Below, one piece after another: positions 49,879-58,079 of a stretch of DNA of 64,000 nt (the first letter of the stretch is position 1; each line of letters opens with the position of its first letter). Origin of the DNA: F-183 sp964627455 (GTDB taxonomy: Bacteria > Acidobacteriota > Terriglobia > Bryobacterales > Bryobacteraceae); assembly GCA_964627455.1 (NCBI GenBank), contig CAZVKC010000003.1:130116-194115 (forward strand), given 5' to 3'. The notes beneath the pieces are model-generated. The model was not told where the DNA came from. It saw only the letters and a list, made by a program, of their open reading frames with translations, and made no database searches. The position numbers and the translations under genes were made by a program.

Positions 49879-51210
49879 ATGCGGTTTGCCTGCTGTACCC
49901 TCGCTTTTCTCGCCGCGACGGCGGCGGTCGCAACCCTCGGGCAATCCCCATCCCCCGCGAAAATCCTTGCCGTCAACATCGATTCCGTCGTACACCCCAT
50001 CACCGTTGAGATCGTGTCCCACGCCATCGAACAGGCCCGACGCGAAAAAGCGAACCTCATCCTCATCCGGTTGAACACACCCGGCGGACTCATGGAATCC
50101 ACCCGCCGCATCGTCGAACAGATCGACTCTTCGCCCATCCCGGTCATAACCTTCGTCACGCCGGCAGGCGCCCGCGCCGCATCGGCCGGATTCTTCCTGC
50201 TTCAGGCCGGGGACCTCGCGGTGATGTCCTACGGGACCAACACCGGCGCCGCCTCTCCGGTGCTCATGGGCGCCGAGATGGATCCGGTCATGCGCAAGAA
50301 AGTCGAAAGCGATGCAGCCGCATCCCTCCGCAGCCAGGCGACACGCCGCGGCCGCAACGCCGCTCTCGCCGAAAAGGCCGTCCTCGAAGCGAAATCTTTC
50401 AGCGACAAAGAGGCTCTCGAAAACCACCTCACGGACCTTAACGTCCGCGACGAGGCGGACCTCATCCAGCAACTCCCCGGCCGCACCATCACACGCTTCG
50501 ACGGCACGCAGCAAACTCTGCAACTGGACCCCAAAACCACCGCAATCCTCGACTATCAACTCACCTGGCGTGAGCGCGCGATGAAATCCCTCAGCGATCC
50601 CAATCTCGCCTTCCTCATCCTGATCGCCGGCGCGCTCTGTCTCTACATCGAATTCTCCGCCCCGGGACTCAGCGCCCCTGGCATCATCGGAGCCATCCTT
50701 CTCCTACTCGGACTCTCCGCCATGTCGATGCTCCCGATCAACTGGATGGCCGCGGGACTCCTCATCATCGGCTTCGGCGCGATCATCCTCGAGTTGAAGG
50801 TCCCCACCCACGGGGTCCTCGCCGCGGGTGGCATTTCAGCACTCGTCCTCGGATCCCTCTTCCTCGTCGAGGGTCCGCCCGAGATGCGCATTCGCCTTTC
50901 GACCGCGCTCGGCGTCGCGTTGCCGTTCGGCGTCATCACCTGCCTTCTGGTAACGCTCGTCATCCGCTCACGCAGCAGAAGAGCGGCCACAGGCGTCTCC
51001 GGCATGCTCGACCAGCAAGGTGTATCCGTCACCGATCTCGCGCCCGCCGGCAAGGTGCTCGTACGCGGCGAGTATTGGGACGCCATCAGCACGCGGCCGG
51101 CTCCCGCAGGGGTCCCAGTCCGGATCCGCGCATTCTCAGGTCCGCTCCAACTCGAGGTGGAACCCATCCCCACAGAAAAGAGCAATCCTCATGGATCAAC
51201 CAACATTTGA
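49879..51210 (+). CDS. nfeD: NfeD-family membrane serine protease (ClpP-like plus NfeD)
   Basis: 443 residues from ATG 49879, after GGGCGGAGG; earlier in-frame starts run antisense through the upstream gene. Signal (RFACCTLAFLAATAAVATLG), then a ClpP-class domain (about 35-215: NLILIRLNTPGGLMESTRRIVE; catalytic Ser in GARAASAGFF), four to five membrane helices (about 245-365), and a C-terminal OB-fold NfeD domain (GKVLVRGEYWDAIS). Pairs with the downstream slipin, as in Pyrococcus PH1510-PH1511, where the protease trims the stomatin. Overlaps it by 20 bp. Confidence 0.9.
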   Translation: MRFACCTLAFLAATAAVATLGQSPSPAKILAVNIDSVVHPITVEIVSHAIEQARREKANLILIRLNTPGGLMESTRRIVEQIDSSPIPVITFVTPAGARAASAGFFLLQAGDLAVMSYGTNTGAASPVLMGAEMDPVMRKKVESDAAASLRSQATRRGRNAALAEKAVLEAKSFSDKEALENHLTDLNVRDEADLIQQLPGRTITRFDGTQQTLQLDPKTTAILDYQLTWRERAMKSLSDPNLAFLILIAGALCLYIEFSAPGLSAPGIIGAILLLLGLSAMSMLPINWMAAGLLIIGFGAIILELKVPTHGVLAAGGISALVLGSLFLVEGPPEMRIRLSTALGVALPFGVITCLLVTLVIRSRSRRAATGVSGMLDQQGVSVTDLAPAGKVLVRGEYWDAISTRPAPAGVPVRIRAFSGPLQLEVEPIPTEKSNPHGSTNI

Positions 51211-51964
51211 CTTCCCGATCATCGCGCTCTTCATTCTCATCCTGTATCTGGTGAGTTCGATTAAGATCCTCGCTGAATATGAGCGCGGCGTGATCTTTCG
51301 CCTCGGCCGCGTTTTGCCGAAACCCAAAGGACCCGGCATTGTCCTGGTCTTCAAACCCATCGATCGCATGGTGCGGATCTCTCTTCGCCTCGAAAGCCTC
51401 GAAGTTCCGCCGCAGGATGTCGTCACCAAGGACAACGTCACGGTGAAGGTGAACGCGGTGATCTTCTTCCGCGTGATGGATCCGCAGCGCGCCGTCCTCG
51501 AAGTGACGAACTTCCTCTACACGACCTCGCTCCTCGCCCAGACCACGCTCCGCAGCGTCCTCGGCGAAGTGGAGCTCGACGAACTCCTCGGCGAACGCGA
51601 GAAGCTGAACCTGCGGCTCCAGGGAGTCCTCGATCAGGACACGGGACCCTGGGGTATCAAGGTCGCCAAAGTCGAAGTGAAGCAGGTGGACCTGCCCGAC
51701 CAGATGATCCGCGCGATCGCCCGCCAGGCTGAGGCCGAGCGTGAGCGCCGGGCCAAGATCATCCATGCCGAAGGCGAAATGCAGGCAGCCGAAAAGCTGG
51801 CTGCAGCAGCGGCGCTCATCCAAAAGGAGCCCGCTGCCATCCAATTGCGCTACCTGCAGACACTGGTCGAAATCGGAGCTGAGAAGAACACAACAACTGT
51901 CTTCCCGCTGCCCATCGACATCTTCACCGCACTCACGAAATACCTCGAGAAGGCCTCGAAGTAA
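51191..51964 (+). CDS. Slipin (stomatin-like SPFH protein)
   Basis: 257 residues, ATG 51191. N-terminal hydrophobic helix (FPIIALFILILYLVSSI), then the stomatin domain (ILAEYERGVIFRLGRVLPKPKGPGIVLVFKPIDRMVRISLR; VTKDNVTVKVNAVIFFRV) and a helical tail (EAERERRAKIIHAEGEMQAAEKLAAAA). C-terminal hydrophobic segment TTTVFPLPIDIF is the probable NfeD cleavage/oligomerisation site by analogy with archaeal p-stomatin. It oligomerises in the membrane; precise role unknown. Confidence 0.92.
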   Translation: MDQPTFDFPIIALFILILYLVSSIKILAEYERGVIFRLGRVLPKPKGPGIVLVFKPIDRMVRISLRLESLEVPPQDVVTKDNVTVKVNAVIFFRVMDPQRAVLEVTNFLYTTSLLAQTTLRSVLGEVELDELLGEREKLNLRLQGVLDQDTGPWGIKVAKVEVKQVDLPDQMIRAIARQAEAERERRAKIIHAEGEMQAAEKLAAAAALIQKEPAAIQLRYLQTLVEIGAEKNTTTVFPLPIDIFTALTKYLEKASK

Positions 51965-51979
51965 CCGGGTTCCGAAAGC

Positions 51980-52028
51980 CGAAGGCGGCTGGTCTCTTCC
52001 CAACACGGGAGGAAACCAGCCGCCTTCG
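51980..52028. terminator. Strong bidirectional terminator, slipin / aceE
   Basis: 14-bp perfect arms at 51980-51993 and 52015-52028, extended inward by about 7 more pairs with one mismatch, tip ACAC. It lies between convergent genes and is followed by AAAA on the plus strand (TTTT entering it on the minus). Probably ends both transcripts. Confidence 0.82.
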
Positions 52029-52048
52029 AAAACAAGGGGAACGATGAA

Positions 52049-54730
52049 CTACGCCCGGGCCGGATCCTTCTTTTCCGGATCGATCCCGAGATCCCGAATC
52101 GCCTGCGCCGCAGCCGTCGCGTCGTACTTGCCGTCGCGAGCCAGCTTCGACAATGACGCCGCCGCGATCGACTCGGCGTCGATCTCGAAGTGGCGCCGCA
52201 GATAGTGGCGGTTGTCGCTCCGTCCGAATCCATCCGTGCCCAGCGACACCAGACGTCCCTGCAGCCAGGGCGCCAGTTGATCCGGCACGATCTTCATGTA
52301 GTCGGTCGAAGCGATGATCGGACCCTGCGCGCCTTCGAGCGCCTGCACGATGAACGGCACACGCGGCGTCTCGCTCGGGTGCAGCGTATTCCACCGCTCC
52401 GCAGCCAGCGCGTCGCGCCGCAGTTCGTTGTAGCTCGTCACGCTCCACACGTCGGCGTCGACGTTGTACTTCTCGGCCAGGATCTTCTGGGCCTTCAACG
52501 CCTCGTTCAGGATCGGACCGCTGCCGAACAACTGCACCTGCGCCGGACGGCCGCTCGCCGCCGCCTGATACCGGTAGATGCCCTTCAGGATTCCTTCACG
52601 GACATGGTCGCCCGCAGGCATCGGGGGTTGCGGATAGTTCTCGTTGCAGACGGTCAGGTAGTAGAAGAGATCTTCGTTCTCCTGGTACATCCGGCGGATG
52701 CCGTCCTGCACGATCACCGCGATTTCATACGCATAAGCCGGATCGTAAGCCGCGATCGTCGGCACCGTGCTCGCCAGCACATGGCTGTGGCCGTCCTGGT
52801 GCTGCAGGCCTTCGCCCAGCAGCGTCGTGCGACCAGCCGTGCCGCCCATCAGGAAGCCCTTGCCGCGCGAATCGGCGAACGCCCACACGAGGTCGCCAAT
52901 GCGCTGGAAGCCGAACATCGAGTAGTAGATGAAGAACGGAATCGTCGGCACGCCATAGTTGGCGTACGCGGTGCCGGCGGCCGTGAAGGTCGCCATCGCG
53001 CCCGCTTCGTTGATGCCTTCTTCGAGGATCTGGCCGTCCTTGGCTTCCTTGTAGTACAGCAGCACGTTCGAGTCGACCGGTTTGTACAACTGGCCCTGGC
53101 TCGCGTAAATGCCGTAATCGCGGAACATCGACTCCATGCCGAAGGTACGAGCTTCGTCGGGGATGATCGGCACCACGTACTTGCTGAGTTCCGGAACCTT
53201 CATCAGCGACTTCAGTACACCCACGAAAGCCGCCGTCGTCGACGCCTCGCGGCCGCGCGATCCCTGCAGCGCATCGTGGAATGTTTCGAGCGCCGGAGCC
53301 TTGACTTCGATCTTCTTCACGTTGCGCGCCGGGAGCGGTCCGCCCTGCGCTTCCACGCGCTGGCGCAGGTACTGCATTTCCGGACTGTCTTCCGCCGGCT
53401 TGTAGAATTCCAGCGACCGCACCTGCTCATCCGTGATCGGGATGTTGAAGCGGCGCTTCACGTAGATCAATTCGTCTTCGTTCAGCTTCTTCTGCTGGTG
53501 CGTGATGTTGCGGCCTTCGCCCGCTTCGCCCATGCCGAAGCCCTTGATCGTCTTGGCGAGGATGACCGTCGGTCCGCCGGTGTGCTCCACCGCGCGGCGA
53601 TACGCGTTGTACACCTTCACCGCGTCGTGACCGCCGCGGCGCAGCTTGCGCAGGTCTTCGTCGCTCTTGTCCTTCACCAGTTCGAGCAGTTCGGGGTACT
53701 TGCCGAAGAACTCCTCGCGCAGAGCAGCGCCGCCGCGAGCCTTCATCGACTGGTATTCGCCGTCGACGCACTCTTCCATGCGCTTCAGCAGCAACCCGCT
53801 CTTGTCCTTGGCGAACAACTCGTCCCAGTCGCTGCCCCACAGGACCTTGATCACATTCCAGCCCGCGCCGCGGAAGGCGCCTTCGAGTTCCTGGATGATG
53901 CTGCCATTGCCGCGCACCGGACCATCCAGGCGCTGCAGGTTGCAGTTGACCACGAACACGAGGTTGTCGAGTTTCTCGCGGGTGGGCAGCGTGAGCGCGC
54001 CCAGCGATTCGGGCTCGTCGGTTTCGCCGTCGCCCAGGAACGCCCACACCTTGCGGTTGGTCTTGGCGATGATGCCGCGATTCTCGAGGTAGCGCATGAA
54101 GCGCGCCTGGTAGATCGCATTGATGGGGCCGAGGCCCATCGAAACGGTCGGGAACTGCCAGAAATTCGGCATCAACCACGGGTGCGGATAAGACGACAAG
54201 CCCGGGGTGTCGCGCAGTTCATGGCGGAAGTTCTTGAGGTGTTCCTCAGTCAGGCGGCCTTCGAGGAAGGCGCGCGAGTACATACCCGGCGACGCGTGGC
54301 CCTGGAAGTAAATGCAGTCGCCCGGTTCGTTGCCGTAGGAGCCGCGGAAGAAGTGATTGAGGCCGATCTCAGTAAGGGTCGCGAGCGAAGCGTAGGTCGA
54401 GATGTGACCGCCGATATTCGGATCGTACTTGTTCTGCCGGACGACCATCGCGATCGCGTTCCAGCGGATGATAGCGCGGAGACGCTGCTCGATCGCCAGG
54501 TCACCAGGGTACGGGACCTGCTTGTCGACGGGAATCGTGTTCCTGTAGGGGGTATTGAGCCGGAGAGAGGAAGTGATACCGAGCAAAGCCGCCCGGTTCA
54601 TCAATTGGGAGAGGAGGTAGCTGGCCCGCTCGGAGCCTGCGTCCGATACAACCTCATCCAGTGCCTCCAGCCATTCGCTGGTTTCCTGGGGATTGAGGTC
54701 TACCGATGCATCTGCTTTGGTTGTGAGCAT
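52049..54730 (-). CDS. aceE: Pyruvate dehydrogenase E1 component, homodimeric
   Basis: 893 residues, close to E. coli AceE (887). ThDP motif GDG in WAFLGDGETDEPES (233-235), conserved GGHISTYASLATLTEIGLNHFF, GKGFLMGGTAGRTTLLGEGLQHQDGHSH and TDGFGRSDNR near the C-terminus. Decarboxylates pyruvate and acetylates the lipoyl group of E2. No E2 (aceF) or E3 gene lies next to it, unlike in enterobacteria. The start ATG 54730 follows 158 bp of divergent intergenic DNA. Confidence 0.95.
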   Translation of the reverse strand: MLTTKADASVDLNPQETSEWLEALDEVVSDAGSERASYLLSQLMNRAALLGITSSLRLNTPYRNTIPVDKQVPYPGDLAIEQRLRAIIRWNAIAMVVRQNKYDPNIGGHISTYASLATLTEIGLNHFFRGSYGNEPGDCIYFQGHASPGMYSRAFLEGRLTEEHLKNFRHELRDTPGLSSYPHPWLMPNFWQFPTVSMGLGPINAIYQARFMRYLENRGIIAKTNRKVWAFLGDGETDEPESLGALTLPTREKLDNLVFVVNCNLQRLDGPVRGNGSIIQELEGAFRGAGWNVIKVLWGSDWDELFAKDKSGLLLKRMEECVDGEYQSMKARGGAALREEFFGKYPELLELVKDKSDEDLRKLRRGGHDAVKVYNAYRRAVEHTGGPTVILAKTIKGFGMGEAGEGRNITHQQKKLNEDELIYVKRRFNIPITDEQVRSLEFYKPAEDSPEMQYLRQRVEAQGGPLPARNVKKIEVKAPALETFHDALQGSRGREASTTAAFVGVLKSLMKVPELSKYVVPIIPDEARTFGMESMFRDYGIYASQGQLYKPVDSNVLLYYKEAKDGQILEEGINEAGAMATFTAAGTAYANYGVPTIPFFIYYSMFGFQRIGDLVWAFADSRGKGFLMGGTAGRTTLLGEGLQHQDGHSHVLASTVPTIAAYDPAYAYEIAVIVQDGIRRMYQENEDLFYYLTVCNENYPQPPMPAGDHVREGILKGIYRYQAAASGRPAQVQLFGSGPILNEALKAQKILAEKYNVDADVWSVTSYNELRRDALAAERWNTLHPSETPRVPFIVQALEGAQGPIIASTDYMKIVPDQLAPWLQGRLVSLGTDGFGRSDNRHYLRRHFEIDAESIAAASLSKLARDGKYDATAAAQAIRDLGIDPEKKDPARA

Positions 54731-54888
54731 GTTGTTGATCTGGTAAGACGGAAATTTCCTTTTCCAGGGTATCGTCTCACCCGGACCCGCCGCAAACTCA
54801 ATTTTCTAATGAGACCCATTAGCTTGACGGTATGGTACGGATCCCAACACGGGCAAAACCTGGATAATGTAAGGAAGGTACGCCCCAG
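54731..54888. promoter_or_regulatory. Divergent intergenic region, aceE / toxin-antitoxin pair
   Basis: 158 bp. Contains an inverted repeat CTAATG-AGACC-CATTAG at 54806-54822, AT-rich against its surroundings, followed by TTGACG at 54824-54829. Toxin-antitoxin pairs are often autoregulated at such palindromes, but it could equally serve aceE. Confidence 0.45.
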
Positions 54889-55167
54889 ATGCAAATCACC
54901 CTCGAACTGCCGGAAGACATCGCGCACGGCCTGGAGGCCAAGTGGCACGACCTGTCCCGAGCCGCCCTGGAAAGCCTGGCGCTCGAAGCGTATCGTTCTC
55001 AAACCCTCTCCGCCGCGCAGATCCGCCGGCTGCTGGGATTCGAGACCCGGATGCAACTCGATGCATTCCTTAAGGAACACGACGTATTCGACGAGATGAC
55101 GCCAGAGGATTTCGCACGGGACCGCGAAACGCTCAAGCGAATCCGAACCGGGCCAAATCGTTCCTAA
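54889..55167 (+). CDS. UPF0175-family antitoxin
   Basis: 92 residues. UPF0175 pattern: LPEDIAHGLEAKWHDLSRAALESLALEAYRSQTLSAAQIRRLLGF, then a C-terminal acidic/basic helix (EMTPEDFARDRETLKRI). These are small DNA-binding-type proteins usually encoded before DUF3368 PIN-domain toxins, as here with a 12-bp gap. GGAAGG precedes the ATG at about 10 bp. Confidence 0.82.
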   Translation: MQITLELPEDIAHGLEAKWHDLSRAALESLALEAYRSQTLSAAQIRRLLGFETRMQLDAFLKEHDVFDEMTPEDFARDRETLKRIRTGPNRS

Positions 55168-55179
55168 TCGGATCCTCAG

Positions 55180-55656
55180 ATGATCGTTGTCGCTGACACA
55201 TCCCCCCTGAACTACCTGGTGTTGATCGGCGAAATAGACATCCTCCCGAAGCTTTATGTTCGCGTTCTCATTCCGCCGGCCGTTCTCGCGGAGTTGAATC
55301 ATCGGGGTACGCCGATTGCCGTTCGGGAGTGGATCTCGGCAACGCCGCACTGGTTGGAAGTTCGGCAGCCGAAAGAACCGCTGCGCCTGCCTCAACTCGA
55401 TCCGGGTGAAACTGAGGCCATCGCCCTTGCTGCAGAACTGGCGGCAGATGTCATCCTCATCGACGAAATGGCTGGTCGGCGGGAGGCCGAACGCCAAGGG
55501 CTCCTGGTCGCGGGAACACTTTCAGTATTGGACGACGCCGACCGTGTGGGACTCCTCAACTTTGAGGAAGCAATAACAGCTCTTCAGTCGACCAGTTTTC
55601 GGGTTTCACGACGGGTACTGGAAGGGATCCGAAGGATTCGAACTGCAGGCCCTTAG
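55180..55656 (+). CDS. DUF3368-family PIN-like toxin
   Basis: 158 residues. PIN-domain acidic residues are kept: Asp6 (VVADTSPLNYL), Glu38 (VLAELN), Glu77/Glu79 (DPGETEAIAL) and Asp95/Glu96 (LIDEMAGRREAE). PIN toxins are Mg-dependent RNases. Paired with the UPF0175 antitoxin upstream. Its stop TAG shares TTAG with the convergent gene's stop. Confidence 0.85.
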   Translation: MIVVADTSPLNYLVLIGEIDILPKLYVRVLIPPAVLAELNHRGTPIAVREWISATPHWLEVRQPKEPLRLPQLDPGETEAIALAAELAADVILIDEMAGRREAERQGLLVAGTLSVLDDADRVGLLNFEEAITALQSTSFRVSRRVLEGIRRIRTAGP

Positions 55657-56417
55657 TGGTGTTCGTAGCTGACGACCCGCGTCAGTTTCCAGTGGCCGTC
55701 CTTACCCTCATGCCAGATGTGCAGGAACTTCGCCGGTGGACCCGTCTCCTCTTTGCCACTGGACCGGTTGTAGAACTTGTGCAGCCCCGTCTGAATCGCG
55801 CCGTAGCCGGGCACCGGGTAGACATCCATCGACACCAGTTCCCGGCGGACCTTGCCGCAAACGTTCTTCTGAGTCGCCTCCAGGATGGGCGGCAGCGACG
55901 ACATCAGCCCGCCCTTGTCGTGATAGAACTCGATGTTCGTGCTGTCAAACAACGCCTCGAATTTCTTCAGGTCACAGGCGTTGTACGCGTCAAACAACTC
56001 TTTGTCGAGCGCCGCCAGACGAGTCTTCAGATCGGCGGCAGGCGCGCCGCCGGCGAAGTTCGCCCGCTTCACGGAAAGCTTCGCTGTCTGCGTCTGCCCC
56101 TCGTGCTGGCGCGTCACATCGCCTTTGATCTCATCCCCGCTCAACCGCAATTTGAATTTCATCACCGACTCCTCGCGGGCGATCTCGAACGTCAACTCAC
56201 CGTCCGGTGACGCACTGCCGTTCTGAATCGCATACTGTTCACCGGCATTGGGACCACCCGATCCCGTCAGCTTGGAGCCGTCCTGTTTCAACACCAAATG
56301 AGCCGGACCTGGATGTCCGTCGTCTCGAAGCAGTTCGCCGGTCCATGTGCCGGTGGCGTCGGCGCCAAATGCCGCGACCGAAAGTGCGGCGCAAGCGAGC
56401 GGAAGCAGGAGATTCAT
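55653..56417 (-). CDS. Secreted protein with C-terminal SnoaL/DUF4440-like domain
   Basis: 254 residues from ATG 56417 (signal peptide NLLLPLACAALSVAAFGA); the longer open frame runs antisense through the next gene. About 20-120: a small beta domain (TGTWTGELLRDDGHPGPAHLVLKQDGSKLTGSGG ... IKGDVTRQHEGQTQTAKL). About 130-254: an NTF2/SnoaL-like domain (AALDKELFDAYNACDLKKFEALFDSTNIEFYHDKGGL ... HIWHEGKDGHWKLTRVVSYEHH). Possibly a binding or lyase-like protein. Divergent from the mannonate-dehydratase-like gene. Confidence 0.78.
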   Translation of the reverse strand: MNLLLPLACAALSVAAFGADATGTWTGELLRDDGHPGPAHLVLKQDGSKLTGSGGPNAGEQYAIQNGSASPDGELTFEIAREESVMKFKLRLSGDEIKGDVTRQHEGQTQTAKLSVKRANFAGGAPAADLKTRLAALDKELFDAYNACDLKKFEALFDSTNIEFYHDKGGLMSSLPPILEATQKNVCGKVRRELVSMDVYPVPGYGAIQTGLHKFYNRSSGKEETGPPAKFLHIWHEGKDGHWKLTRVVSYEHH

Positions 56418-56487
56418 GAAGACTTCTACGGCGCCGCTTGGCCTGAAGTTCCGCCAAACCGCGGGCGGTGATATGATCGCGTGAAAC

Positions 56488-57612
56488 ATGAACCGGAGAA
56501 CCTTCTTCGCGGCGACATCCGCCGCCGCCGTCGCATCCCAGATCGTCAATGCCCAGCAGCCGGCGAAAGCTCCTGAAAACCCTCGCGCCGAACGCCTCCC
56601 GCTGCCTCCCGTCAAAACCGGCCGGATGAAACTCGGCACGCAGAACGACTCGTCGAACGCCTCCCTCGCGGTGTTGTCCGCGCTCGGCGTCCACCACATC
56701 TGCAGCACGCTGCCGTCGCGCAAAATGGACGAGAACTGGACCGTCGACGGACTGTCACGCCTGCGCGATCGCGTCGAATCCTACGGCATCCATCTCGACA
56801 TGGTGCCTCTGCCCCTCAGCTCCGCCTACATCACCAAGGCCGAATACCCGTCGATCATGATGGGCAAGAGTCCCGAACGCGACAAGGCGATCGACGAAAT
56901 CTGCCAGATGATCCGCAATGTCGCGAAAGCCGGCATCCCGTCGGTGAAGTACAACATGTCCGTACTCGGCGTCGTCCGCTCGACCCCGACGCCCGGCCGC
57001 GGCGGCGCGCACTACTCGACCTTCAAATTCGCCAGCATCAAGCAGGATCCGCCGCTCACAGAAGCCGGACCCGTCCCCGCCGACCTCTACTGGGAACGCA
57101 TCGAGTACTTCCTCAAGCGCGTGATCCCGGTCGCTACCGAATACAAGGTGAAGATGGCCTGCCATCCCAACGACCCGATGGTGCCCAAGGTGAAAGGCTT
57201 CCGCGGCGTCGAAACCGTCCTCGGCAACGCCGACGGATTGAAGCGTTTTGTCTCGATCGCCGAAAGTCCGTATCACGGCCTCAACTTCTGCCAGGGGACC
57301 ATTACCGAGTCGATGGAAAATCCCGACAAAGAGATCCACGACGTCATCCGCTACTTCGGCCAGAAGAAGAAGATTTTCAACGTCCACTTCCGCAACATCC
57401 AGGGCAAGTTCCTCGACTTCCGCGAGACCTTCCCCGATGACGGCGACGTCAACTTCCTCCGCTGCATCCGCACCTACAAGGAAGTCGGCTACGACGGCAT
57501 GATGATGCCGGACCATGTCCCGCACATCGACGGCGACGAAAAGGGCAAGCAGGCGTTCGCGTTCGCCTACGGCTACATCGCGGCGCTGATTCAGATGGTC
57601 TACTCGTCATGA
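56488..57612 (+). CDS. Tat-exported mannonate-dehydratase-like TIM-barrel protein
   Basis: 374 residues. Twin-Arg signal (MNRRTFFAATSAAAVASQ), unusual for this normally cytosolic family. UxuA-like motifs: MACHPNDPM (Cys/His metal), NFCQGTITE (Cys), FNVHFRNI (His) and MMPDHVPH (Asp-His). UxuA dehydrates D-mannonate in hexuronate breakdown; a secreted relative might be a sugar-acid isomerase/epimerase instead. Leads a tightly overlapped operon of four genes (to 60522). Confidence 0.82.
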   Translation: MNRRTFFAATSAAAVASQIVNAQQPAKAPENPRAERLPLPPVKTGRMKLGTQNDSSNASLAVLSALGVHHICSTLPSRKMDENWTVDGLSRLRDRVESYGIHLDMVPLPLSSAYITKAEYPSIMMGKSPERDKAIDEICQMIRNVAKAGIPSVKYNMSVLGVVRSTPTPGRGGAHYSTFKFASIKQDPPLTEAGPVPADLYWERIEYFLKRVIPVATEYKVKMACHPNDPMVPKVKGFRGVETVLGNADGLKRFVSIAESPYHGLNFCQGTITESMENPDKEIHDVIRYFGQKKKIFNVHFRNIQGKFLDFRETFPDDGDVNFLRCIRTYKEVGYDGMMMPDHVPHIDGDEKGKQAFAFAYGYIAALIQMVYSS

Positions 57613-58079
57613 AGTACATGCCGGTTGCGTATGCCCTGCTGCTGGCCGCGACGATCCTGTTGCGGCCCAACAGCCAGGGCGTCGAACCGCCTGGGATCGT
57701 CGCACTCGAACTCGCTACCACTGAGACGTTCGCCAACGTCATCATCGGAGGCTGGAGCGACAACGGCATCAAGGCCGCCAAACGGCTGCAGGCCGAGGAC
57801 GATCCCTGGGTCCCGATCTATGCCGTGACACTCGCCACCGGCTGCATCATGGCTGGAGGCAAATGGGGCCGCCGCCTCATGCTCGGATCCCTCATCGCCG
57901 GCTTCTGCGACCTCATCGAAAACCGCGCCATCAACAGAATGCTCGACGGCCAGACCATGCAGCCCTGGCCCGCGATTTCCGGCGTATTCGCATTCATCAA
58001 GTTCGCTCTCGTCCTCGCTGCGATCGTCTATACGCTGCGCGCATTCTTTAAATGGGGCCGCGCTAAACTGCAAGCATGA
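57609..58079 (+). CDS. Small membrane protein of unknown function
   Basis: 156 residues with about four hydrophobic segments (VAYALLLAATILL; VPIYAVTLATGCIMAG; LMLGSLIAGFCDLI; FAFIKFALVLAAIVYTL). Overlaps the upstream and downstream genes by 4 bp (ATGA), so all four genes should be translated as one unit. No known family recognised. Confidence 0.7.
   Translation: MKYMPVAYALLLAATILLRPNSQGVEPPGIVALELATTETFANVIIGGWSDNGIKAAKRLQAEDDPWVPIYAVTLATGCIMAGGKWGRRLMLGSLIAGFCDLIENRAINRMLDGQTMQPWPAISGVFAFIKFALVLAAIVYTLRAFFKWGRAKLQA

Noticed and set aside
52190..55099. A 969-codon open frame antisense to aceE
   Set aside because: It is a high-GC shadow: composition is His/Arg/Leu-rich without motifs, while the opposite strand encodes a full AceE.
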